Positions 1-10,300 of a stretch of 64,000 bases of DNA are shown piece by piece. The notes beneath the pieces are model-generated. The model was given only the letters and a program-made list of their open reading frames with translations, did no database searches and was not told where the DNA came from. Source of the stretch: Aplectana chamaeleonis (Eukaryota; Nematoda; Chromadorea; Rhabditida; Cosmocercidae); NCBI GenBank assembly GCA_029168955.1, contig JAPDOI010001947.1, forward strand, positions 1 to 64,000. Reading direction: 5' to 3'. Each line of letters begins with the position of its first letter. Position 1 is the stretch's first letter. The position numbers and the translations under genes are program-made.

Positions 1-307
1 TATGAACCCGTCTTTTGCAATTCTCCATTCTGTGTTGCCCCGCTCTTTCCTTCGGGCCCTAACTAATACTGTTTAGCCCAAAATATTCTTCCATTTTCAA
101 TTAGTCCCAATTTTTACCAGTGACAACCACCGTGAACATGTTGATCCAACCAGACAACTAGTTCATGTTATAGAATAATGTCACTGAAATAAGACGAGTT
201 AGTGCGTTTCTCGCCGTTTCTTCGTGATTTTGGTAACACTTGGTTGCCAACGCATTGTTTTGAGTGGAAAACTTGGAAACGAGAATCATTGTGAACACTG
301 CCTTTAA
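1..307 (-). mobile_element. TTAA-target MITE, copy M1 (partial)
   Basis: One terminus of a small non-autonomous DNA transposon, cut off by the window start. The end at 304-307 reads TTAA preceded by GAACACTGCCT, the inverse of the TTAAAGGCA(G/C)TGTTC terminus found on six other elements here. Bases 1-185 are a diverged reverse complement of 2,185-2,375, so M1 and M3 are the same family in opposite orientation. It inserted into the minus-strand LINE at 308-2,112 and truncates its linker reading frame. TTAA duplication is typical of piggyBac-type and C. elegans PALTTAA-like elements; that assignment is inference. Confidence 0.7.
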
Positions 308-2070
308 AGTCGAGGAGAGCGTGCGGAAGTCATGCCTTGATGATGCTTGCTCCATTTCTTCTGCAACTGTGTTCCAGTGCGCCTCACGCTCCAGTTTCAA
401 CTGCCGTCGAACTTCACGATTCAACTGAACATACGTATTGCGGTTGACAAGCTTTGCCTTCTTGCGTTGATCTACAAGTTCCAGACACCTATCGGAAATT
501 CATGGTTGTGTTCTCTGTCTGACTGGAGGACATACGCTCTCGGCACAATTACAAACTACGCTAGAGAACTGTTCTTCTTCCGCATTCACGTCATCGTGTA
601 ACGTTAACGAAGCAAATCGGTTTGATAGCTCCAACTGGAATCGCTGCACATATTCTGGCTCCTTCAACTTCGACCAATCTCGTTTTGGCTGTGGCGCCGA
701 TTGAGACTTAACACGTTGAAGCTTGAGCTAGACTTCAGCACAACAGAGAAGATGATGGTCAGATCCACACTCAGCTCCACGCTTCACACGCACGTCTTTC
801 AATGATGACCGGAAACGCGCATTGACGAGAACGTAGTCTAGCACCGCTGAGTCCTTGCCATTTGGTGCATACCATGTGAGTTGATGCTTACGAGGGTGCT
901 GGTAGTGACTGTTTCCAACTACTAGACCATTGCTTGCGGCAAACGACAGTAGACGCATATCTTTTTTTGCTTCACCTAGTCCGTATCGGCCGAGCGATCT
1001 GCTCTTACATGAGCATTCAAATCGCCAGCGATAATTATTAAAGGCAGTGGTCGCGATCAAATATGCTTGTCGTCTTTTTCTCTCCAAATCCTTTCCTGGG
1101 TCTCGAGTAGTGGGACCTATAAGAAAAAAAATCGCTTGAAAAATCACTGTTTTGGGGCCGAGATTTGAAACCTGAACTTTCTTGTCTTTTTGATGGTGGA
1201 CGAGCCCTCTCCACTTCATCGGCATCGACTGACCTCTTATATCAAGAACATCAAAGCAGAACATCAGCTAGCTTGAGAATTGATATGTCAAGTCAATGAG
1301 ACCTTTGAATTTATGTGTCTGTATCTAGCCAAAAACATTCGACCTGAGGTGATGCTTTCATTATTCAACCAGTTTTTATTCGTTAAATTTGCATTGTATT
1401 TCGTCCTCTGAATGTCGATGATTTTTGACTGCTCGGCATGAGACTGCGATCTGTTTCGTCATCGCTGTGACGCACGTGTGCACGAACACCAGCCTTCTTT
1501 GGGCCCTAGAAACTCTACTTGTAGACCGTTTTTCACCGCGCTACCTTCATAGTTTTTCAGCTGTTTTTGATCTAAGTTGATTTTTGTAGTTTTTTCGATA
1601 ACGTTTTTCATCGTGACCACTGCCTTTAAGTCCATTCGTGGCAGTGTGTCGATAGCGTTCTGTAGACTGGCGTAAAAGCCATCCTTCGCATCGTCTGAGC
1701 TGACTTCCGTGGGAGCGCAGTCAGATTACGTGCGTCTTAACTGTACCGGCCAGTGTCAATATGGCTAAGCGGCTCGATATCGGTTGAAAAGCCAGCACAC
1801 TTTCAATTGCCCTGCCGTCAAAGGGGAGCCGACACCTTACACGTGATTTTGTCCTCCGGAATAGAACAGCGTGATTCGAGCGTCTGTACCAGGAATTCGC
1901 ATGACCGTCCGTTCAGACCCTGCCATTCACAGCTCTGAGAGTGCCGCAATGGAGACTTTGTATCGTGCCAATTCGCGAGCGATCACTTCCTTCTGCCCAA
2001 CCTGATGGCCTGTGCGTACGTTCCATGCAGCGAGTTGAATTTCCCTCTTCGGCGTGAATATTTTGTTCAT
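308..2070 (-). pseudogene. LINE endonuclease and linker, broken
   Basis: Reading from an ATG at 2,070 the minus strand encodes an N-terminal endonuclease start with AAWNVRT and an ALSEL segment, then hits a stop near 1,940. Further pieces with SDCAPTE and DDAKDGFYA lie just upstream of MITE M2. After M2 the frame resumes with the IIAGDLNAHV metal-binding motif, a TWYAPNG segment and a terminal GSDHHL motif, ending at 728. The linker with REVRRQLKLEREAHW follows at about 424-310 in another frame. The 178-residue open frame at 728-1,264 is a chimera: its first part is MITE sequence. With a stop, several frame changes and a 592-bp insertion it cannot make an active enzyme. Confidence 0.8.
1038..1629. 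mobile_element. TTAA-target MITE, copy M2
   Basis: Bounded by TTAAAGGCAGTGGTCGCGAT at 1,038 and its near inverse ATCGTGACCACTGCCTTTAA at 1,610-1,629. The insertion point is visible: removing one TTAA and the element rejoins the LINE frame through PRMD and the IIAGDLNAH motif. About 590 bp, longer than the roughly 470-bp copies. No transposase frame is seen. Confidence 0.85.
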
Positions 2071-2112
2071 ATAACCAGCGCGAGCAACCAGAAGCTTACT
2101 GTTAGTACGAAA

Positions 2113-2556
2113 TTAAGGACTGATTGAGGGTGGCGTTATATGAAGCCCTCTCAATGCAAGTTGAATGGTCCAGGCAACAAGGCATCAGTGACGTTGTTCT
2201 ATAACATGGACTAATTGCCCGGTTGGATGAACATGCTCATGGTGGTTATCATTTTTCGAAAATTGGGTCAATCGAAAGTAGAAGAACATTTTATGCAAAG
2301 CAGGATTAGTTGGGGTCCTAAGGAAAGAACGGAGCAATAGAGAGTAGAAAATCGCAAAGGACGGGTTCACAAAAGATTTCATTGACACAACAAACACATC
2401 CTGTGATACTTAAGAGGCGGGGTGATACCTAAAGATTTCGTGTTCTCCTGGTGCGTTTTTCTCAATTTCTACGTCATTTTAGTTCTACCCGGGGGGCACT
2501 TAATCAATATAGCGAACAATCTCAAAATTCAAGATTATCGTGAACACTGCCTTTAA
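2113..2556 (+). mobile_element. TTAA-target MITE, copy M3
   Basis: The right end at 2,537-2,556 carries the family terminus ATCGTGAACACTGCCTTTAA. The body 2,185-2,375 matches M1 in reverse complement. The left end is tentative: a TTAA at 2,113-2,116 is followed by only weakly matching sequence. No coding capacity. Confidence 0.65.
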
Positions 2557-2965
2557 GGCTAATCGCTCCAGCCGCGAAGCGGCTGGAGAGGTTTGGTTTT
2601 GCCCGGGACTTGTGATCACTTAGAATTCTGTAAAGTGGTTAATAAAACCTGTTAAACAAATTCTCCAGAGATTTCCATCGGGATATAGGTGAGAGGGTCC
2701 AGTAGGCACATGCTGACAAAATTTGAGCCAAATCGTTTCAAAACTAACAAAGTTAGATAGGCGAGTCCTTATCAAAAATTCTTGTTGTGCGCTGTTACTC
2801 GTTCCTGCTTCCTGCTTCGCGCTTCGCGCTTCGTGCTTCGCTCCTCCTCGTGCGTTACGTACCCTTAGCAGTGGTCACTGCCAATGGTCGCAGGTGATCA
2901 GTTGAACAGGCAGGTAAGTTGGTATGTGGACAGATAAGCAGGCTGGTGAGTAAGTAGACAATGAG
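2557..2965. other. Gene-free spacer with hairpin and CTTCGC repeats
   Basis: No gene is seen. A perfect 10-bp hairpin with a GAA loop lies at 2,566-2,588 (CTCCAGCCGC / GCGGCTGGAG). A short degenerate run of GCTTCGC units lies at about 2,804-2,846. A stretch with recurring GGT(A)AGT-type words at 2,905-2,960 leads directly into the satellite. Confidence 0.5.
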
Positions 2966-4453
2966 TACTTACTGTTTAACATTAACTGCTTCACTTATTA
3001 CTGCTTATCATATCAAGTGATATTATCAGTTGGTACATCAAATCGCTAAAACACGTTTTAGGCTGTACTTTTCGATGGGAAGGGACTAGGAAAGTGACTA
3101 ACAAGTTTATTACTTACTGTTTAACATTAACTGCTTCACTTAATACTGCTTATCATATCAAGTGATATTATCAGTTGGTAGATCAAATCCAGCAAACACG
3201 TTGTAGGTGGCTGTACTTTTTTCGTGGGAAGGGACTAGGAAAGTGACTAACAAGTTTGTTACTTACTGTTTAACATTAACTAATTCACTTAATACTGCTT
3301 ATCATATCAAGTGATATTATCAGTTGGTACATCAATTCGCTAAAACACGGTAGGCTGTACTTTTCGATGGGAAGGGACAAGGAAAGTGACTAACAAGTTT
3401 GTTACTTACTGTTTAACATTATCTAATTCACTTTGCTTATCATATCAAGTGATATTATCAGTTGGTAGATCAAATCGCTAAAACACGTTGTAGGCTGTAC
3501 TTTTCGATGGGAAGGGACTAGGAAAGTGACTAACAAGTTTATTACTTACTGTTTAACACATTAACTGCTTTACTTATTACTGCTTATCCTATCAAGTGAG
3601 TATTATCAGTTTGGTAGATCAAATCGCTAAAAACACGTTGTAGGCTGTACTTTTCGCGATGGGAAGGGACTAGGAAAGTGACTAACAAGTTGATTACTTA
3701 CTGTTTAACACATTAACTGCTTCACTTAATACTGCTTCTATCATATCAAGTGATATTATCAGTTGGTACATCAAATCAACTAAAACACGTTTTGAGGCTG
3801 TACTTTCGATGGGAAGGGACTAGGAAAGTGACTCAACAAGTTTATTATTACTTACGCTGTATTAACATTAACTGCTTCACTTAATACTGCTTATCATATC
3901 AAGTGATATTATCAGTTGGTACATCAAATCGCTAAAACACGTTTTAGGCTGTACTTTTCGATGGGAAGGGACTAGGAAAGTGACTAACAGAGTTTATTAC
4001 TGCTACTGTTTAACATTAACTGCTTCACTTCAAGCAATACAGCTTATCATATCAAGTGATATTATCAGTTAGGTACATCAAATCTTAAAACACGTTGTAG
4101 GCTGTACTTTTCTGGAGTGGGAAGAGGGACTAGGGAAAGTGACTAACAAGTTTATCACTTACTGTTTAACATTTAACTGCTTCACTTAATACTGCTTATC
4201 ATATCAAGTGACTATTATCAGTTGGTACATCAAATCGCTAAAACACGTTGTAGGTAATGTACTTACCGTAGAGAAGAGACAGGGGAAGTGACGTCAAAGT
4301 GATATTATCAGTTGGTAGATCAAATCGCTAAAACACGTTGTGGTGGCTGTACTTTTCGATGGGAAGGAAGGGGACTAGGGAAAGTGACTAACTAAGTTTA
4401 TTACTTTACTGTTTAACATCAACTGCTTCACTTATTACTGCTTTATCATATCA
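2966..4453 (+). repeat. 145-bp satellite, block 1
   Basis: About ten head-to-tail monomers of the satellite that fills most of 3-35 kb. Every monomer carries the inverted repeat ATATCA-AG-TGATAT, a CGCTAAAACACG box and a GACTAGGAAAGTGACTA box. This block has many more one- to three-base insertions than blocks 2 and 3, for example within 3,590-4,300. One truncated monomer at about 4,255-4,310 carries an unusual AGAGAAGAGACAGGGGAAG segment that recurs at about 7,650-7,685. Confidence 0.95.
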
Positions 4454-7300
4454 GAGTGGGGGTGTGTGTAGCATACAAGTCTGTTGGTACCTGCTCGTTG
4501 GTGCCCCTGCTTCTACTGAACCCAGCAGACGTTTGAGTGTACACAGGGAATCGTTCGTATAAGCGATATAGCGTGCACAACTATATCGCGAAAGTATCCC
4601 GCACATTGCATAAGGGTGTCGCCGTCCGGCACAACTAAGGCCTCTGGTCCATAACTTGCCTTGGGATCCGTACCTAGGGAGTCATGGAGTCTTTGGCCTA
4701 AGCCACCAATTTCGCCACCCTGAACTGGTCGATCGCTGTCGAGTGATATCCAAAAAACTGCGCTATCCAGAACTTCTGAGCTATTTCATAACATGCCGTT
4801 TGCTGCTTTGCAGGAAACCCGCCTCAGGATAGACCCGTCATCAGCGTCGGAGAGTACACCATCTACTGCGGTAACGCTGACGATAGGAGAGTGGGAGGCT
4901 GTGCAATAGCTGTAAGGAAGGATTTCAATGGTATGGTCAAGGAGTTCGGCTCAACGTCGTGTCCAGGAATGCATTCGTACGACCTGCGGGATCACAGAGG
5001 ATTCAATCTGTGGATGGTGAGTGCTCTGCGCCCACTGAAACCGCCGAAGACAATTCGAAGGGATGCGTTTTATAGAGGAACTCAATACGTTGCTGGCCAG
5101 GATACCTTGTCAACATGCTGTTGTCGTGGGGATTGACGCAAATGCGAAGATGGGACTTGATCAGGAATCCGAAGTACTCGGTAAATGGTTCTGCAGTGGA
5201 GCAAACATCGGACAATGGCTACCGCCTTGTCGACTTTTGTGAACGCAGTGGTCTGATTATTGCATCGACATTCAAGAGGAATCATCGCCGCCATCAGCAC
5301 GTGGCAGGGACCAACCCGGCTATCTCCAGAAGAGCAGCGGAAGCGGAAGATGACAACTTTGAAACTACAGCTTGACTATGTCCTGACAAGGAATATTCCA
5401 GTATCGGACATTCGAAGATCTAGAGCTGTGTGGGATGTCGCATTCGATTCGGATCACCGTCCTGTTCTGTTGAACTTCACTGCGAGGATTCATAAGAGGA
5501 AGCGAGGGGCTCAGCCTCTCCAGAGGATTGACATGACAAGTCTCAGAGATGAAGAGTGCAGAAGGAATTTCCGACAACGCGTTTCTATTCACATCGGAGT
5601 ACGGACTAAGAAGAAACTTTGCGACGCGGATTCTTTTGTCAAGTGCATCCAGGACGCTTCGAAAGAGGCACTCCCGGTTGTACAGCCTAAGAAGAAGTTC
5701 GCCTACGTCTCAGAAGAAACAACATCTACCTACAACAGAGTATGTGCTGTACGAACTGCAGGAAACTTCGTGGAGGAGAAGCGTCTGAGGAGGAAGTTGC
5801 GTCGGCAGCTTCAAAGTGACCGCGAACGAAGTGGACGTGTAGAGCTAAGGAGTTTGAGAAGGCTTGGGAGGAGAAGAATCCGAAGAAAGCCTACACGTTG
5901 CTGCGACAGTATAGCGGGAAGATGAAAGAGATGTTCTCGTGTCTTGCACACTACCAATGGAGTTGCAGTTGGTGATGCGACGCTGCCAATATGGAAGGAT
6001 TACTTCAGTTCACTACTGAATCGTCCAGCGCCATCGGTACCTGAGCTCCCGCATGTTCAGAGAGCACATTACGATGTCAGTGAGGAACCGCCGACTGAGT
6101 CTGAAGTTTTGGATTGTGTCCGGAAAATGAAGAATGGAAAGGCAGGTGGAGATGACAACATCACTGCTGAAATGCTGAAAGCTCTTCCTCCGTCTGGGAT
6201 TCGTGAAATGACCAACACCATCCGTGCCATATGGATGAGCGAAAGGATACCCGATTCGTGGAGACATGCGATCATCGTACCTCTTCACAAGAAGCTATCC
6301 GTCACGGATCCTAAGAACTACAGAGGAATCTCTCTACTTCGTGTCATGTACAAGGTTTTAGAACGTATCATTCTCGAGCGACTTATCAAACATCGTGGAG
6401 GAACGACCAGAGATGAGCAAGCCGGTTTTCGACCTGGAAGATCGACCATCGACCAAGTGTTCGTCGTGAGAAGAGTAATTGAATCGTGGCAGCGGTTTTT
6501 GAAGCCATTACAGCTTGCTTTTTTGGACTTTGAAGCCGCGTTCGACTCTCCTCATCGTGATCGATTGCTCAATGCTCTGCGAGCAGATGGAGTCCCGGAA
6601 AAGTATGTTCGGTTAATCGAGGACATGAACAAAGGAACAACAGCAGCAGTTCGTACACCTGTCGGATTTACGTCAGCTTTCGAGGTGAAAACAGGAGTAA
6701 GGCAAGGAGCCGTTGCAGGACCTTTTCTTTTCAACTTCGCCGTTGATGACATCATGCGTAGAGTTGCAGAACAGTTTCCTGCGGATGTGATCCTAACACC
6801 ATCAGGACGCTCCCTTGTCGACCTGGAGTACGCCGACGACATGCGTGTATGCCATAACGAAGACCTTTACAACGAAATCGACGCAGTACATCAACGCTTG
6901 ACACGAGGGAGGTGCCAGCATCTCCTAACGCCATCTCAAGCAGCAATGGAAAGTCGACTTCGACTGCTCGGGCATATACTAAGAAGAACGCCGGATCGTC
7001 TCGTACAACACGCTTTAAAAATGCTTCCAAATCCTGTCTGGAAACGGCCACCTGGGCGTAGGCGAAAGTTCTGGACGGATGTGGTTAAAGAGGATTTAAA
7101 GTCACTCGGCATCGAAAGACAGTTCAGGCGCGATGTTTCGTTTCGCAGGAAATGGAATAGTGACAGCTGGATGGAATGTGTTCAAATTGTGGCTGAAGAC
7201 CGTGAAAAATGGACACGGCTGACTACTAGGACGGCACACCTCGGTGAAGATGCGGAATGACCGCGTCAGGCGAAAGCCAACCGATTAAGTCAAGTAAGTC
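4454..7300 (+). mobile_element. RTE-type LINE copy 1 in satellite
   Basis: A non-LTR retrotransposon inserted in the satellite. The 9-bp sequence ATCATATCA occurs at 4,445-4,453 and again at 7,301-7,309 and is read as the target-site duplication. The first 51 bp (4,454-4,504, GT-rich) are absent from copy 2, so copy 1 is the longer at the 5' end. The 3' end is a short AAGTC-type tandem tail (about 7,286-7,300), typical of the RTE clade. Relative to copy 2 it lacks 450 bp just after the YADD motif. About 3.3 kb before that deletion, normal for an RTE element. Confidence 0.9.
4684..7260 (+). pseudogene. RTE endonuclease/reverse transcriptase, copy 1
   Basis: Single ancestral ORF with an N-terminal endonuclease and C-terminal reverse transcriptase. 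Visible endonuclease motifs are QETRL, VGIDANAKMG (out of frame) and DSDHRPV. The 438-residue frame at 5,944-7,260 contains KNGKAGGDD, the NYRGISLL block, LDFEAAFDSPH (motif A), RQGAVAGP (motif B) and YADD (motif C, 6,829-6,840). A 450-bp in-frame deletion immediately follows YADD and removes the thumb-side region with the YLGC block. Several frameshifts break the endonuclease half, including extra bases around 4,550-5,200 relative to copy 2 and one next to 5,925. The start is the ATG at 4,684, equivalent to 18,009 in copy 2. Not expected to be functional. Confidence 0.85.
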
Positions 7301-10300
7301 ATCATATCAAGTGATATTATCAGTTGGTAGATCAATTCGCTAAAACACGTTGTAGGCTGTACTTTTCGATGGGAAGGGACTAGGAAAGTGACTAACAAGT
7401 TTATAACTTACTGTTTAACATTAACTAATTCACTTTGCTCATCATATCAAGTGATATTATCAGTTGGTAAATCAAATCGCTAAAACACGTTGTAGGCTGT
7501 ACTTTTCGATGGGAAGGGACTAGGAAAGGGACTAACAAGTTTATTACTTACTGTTTAACATTAACTGCTTCACTTAATACTGCTTATCATATCAAGTGAT
7601 ATTATCAGTTGGTACATCAAATCGCTAAAACACGTTGTAGGCTGTACTTACCGTAGAGAAGAGACAGGGGAAGTGACGTCAAGTGATATTATCAGTTGGT
7701 AGATCAAATCGCTAAAACACGTTGTAGGCTGTACTTTTCGATGGGAAGGGACTAGGAAAGTGACTAACAAGTTTATTACTTACTGTTTAACATTAACTAA
7801 TTCACTTTGCTCATATCAAGTGATATTATCAGTTGGTAAATCAAATCGCTAAAACACGTTGTAGGCTGTACTTTTCGATGGGAAGGGACTAGGAAAGTGA
7901 CTAATAAGTTTATTACTTACTGTTTAACATTAACTGCTTCACTTAATACTGCTTATCATATCAAGTGATATTATCAGTTGGTACATCAAATCGCTAAAAC
8001 ACGTTGTAGGCTGTACTTTTCGATGAAAAGGGACTAGGAAAGTGACTAACAAGTTTGTTACTTACTGTTTAACATTAACTGCTTCACTTAATACTGCTTA
8101 TCATATCAAGTGATATTATCAGTTGGTATATCAAATCGCTTAAACACGTAGGCTGTACTTTTCGATGAGAAGGGACTAGGAAAGTGACTAACAAGTTTAT
8201 TACTTACTGTTTAACATCAACTGCTTCACTTATTACTGCTTATCATATCAAGTGATATTATCAGTTGGTAGATCAATTCGCTAAAACACGTTGTAGGCTG
8301 TACTTTTCGATGGAAAGGGACTAGGAAAGTGACTAACAAGTTGTTACTTACTGTTTAACATTAACTGCTTCACTTAATACTGCTTATCATATCAAGTGAT
8401 ATTATCAGTTGGTACATCAAATCGCTAAAACACGTTGTAGGCTGTACTTTTCGATGGGAAGGGACTAGGAAAGTGACTAACAAGTTTACTTACTGTTTAA
8501 CATTAACTGCTTCACTTAATACTGCTTATCATATCAAGTGATATTATCAGTTGGTACATCAAATCGTTAAAACACGTTGTAGTCTGTACTTTTCGATGGG
8601 AAGGGACTAGGAAAGTGGCTAACAAGTTTGTTACTTACTGTTTAACATTATCTAATTCACTTTGCTTATCATATCAAGTGATATTATCAGTTGGTACATC
8701 AATTCGCTAAAACACGTTGTAGGCTGTACTTTCCGATGGGAAGGGACTAGGAAAGTGACTAGCAAGTTTGTTACTTACTGTTTAACATTAACTGCTTCAC
8801 TTAATACTGCTTATCATATCAAGTGATATTATCAGTTGGTACATCAAATCGCTAAAACACGTTGTAGGCTGTACTTTTCGATGGGAAGGGACTAGGAAAG
8901 TGACTAACAAGTTTATTACTTACTGTTCAACATTAACTGCTTCACTTAATACTGCATATCATATCAAGTGATATTATCAGTTGGTACATCAAATCGCTAA
9001 AACACGTTGTAGGCTGTACTTTTCGATGAAAAGGGACTAGGAAAGTGACTAACAAGTTTGTTACTTACTGTTTAACATTAACTGCTTCACTTAATACTGC
9101 TTATCATATCAAGTGATATTATCAGTTGGTATATCAAATCGCCAAAACACGTAGGCTGTACTTTTCGATGAGAAGGGACTAGGAGAGTGACTAACAAGTT
9201 TATTACTTACTGTTTAACATCAACTGCTTCACTTAATACTGCTTATCATATCAAGTGATATTATCAGTTGGTACATCAAATCGCTAAAACACGTTGTAGG
9301 CTGTACTTTTCGATGGGAAGGGACTAGCAAAGTGACTAACAAGTTTATTACTTACTGTTTAACATTAACTGCTTCACTTAATACTGCTTATCATATCAAG
9401 TGATATTATCAGTTGGTACATCAAATCGTTAAAACACGTTGTAGTCTGAACTTTTCGATGGGAAGGGACTAGGAAAGTGACTAACAAGTTTGTTACTTAC
9501 TGTTTAACATTATCTAATTCACTTTGCTTATCATATCAAGTGATATTATCAGTTGGTACATCAATTCGCTAAAACACGTTGTAGGCTGTACTTTTCGATG
9601 GGAAGGGACAAGGAAAGTGACTAACAAGTTTGTTACTTACTGTTTAACATTATCTAATTCACTTTGCTTATCATATCAAGTCATATTATCAGTTGGTAAA
9701 TCAAATCGCTAAAACACGTTGTAGGCTGTACTTTTCGATGGGAAGGGACTAGGAAAGTGACTAACAAGTTTGTTACTTACTGTTTAACATTAACTGCTTC
9801 ACTTAATACTGCTTATCATATCAAGTGTTATTATCAGTTGGTACATAAAATCGCTAAAACACGTTGTAGGCTGTACTTTTCGATGGAAAGGGACTAGGAA
9901 AGTGACTAACAAGTTGTTGCTTACTGTTTAACATTAACTGCTTCACTTAATACTGCTTATCATATCAAGTGATATTATCAGTTGGTAAATCAAATCGCTA
10001 AAACACGTTGTAGGCTGTACTTTTCGATGAAAAGGGACTAGGAAAGTGACTAACAAGTTTGTTACTTACTGTTTAACATTAACTGCTTCACTTAATACTG
10101 CTTATCATATCAAGTGATATTATCAGTTGGTACATAAAATCGCTAAAACACGTTGTAGGCTGTACTTTTCGATGGAAAGGGACTAGGAAAGTGACTAACA
10201 AGTTGTTACTTACTGTTTAACATTAACTGCTTCACTTAATACTGCTTATCATATCAAGTGATATTATCAGTTGGTACATCAAATCGCTAAAACACGTTGT

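Larger units (their letters stand above)
308..2112 (-). mobile_element. RTE-like LINE remnant, 5' half only
   Basis: A minus-strand non-LTR retrotransposon fragment containing the apurinic-type endonuclease domain and the start of the linker but no reverse transcriptase. It is interrupted by MITE M2 (1,038-1,629) and ends at MITE M1 (307), which sits in a TTAA of the linker. At the upstream end it abuts MITE M3, so neither LINE terminus is visible. The endonuclease resembles the LINE-derived proteins often labelled craniofacial development protein 2-like. It is a different family from the two satellite-embedded RTE copies. Confidence 0.75.

Noticed and set aside
6838..6845. The 450-bp difference between RTE copies as a spliced intron
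   Set aside because: The missing segment does not begin GT and end AG at the junction and removes conserved protein blocks.
9524..9712. Recurring ~62-residue frames in the satellite (also 17,268, 21,026, 31,367, 32,782, 34,688)
   Set aside because: Each is read-through of one or two satellite monomers that happen to lack a stop through monomer variants.
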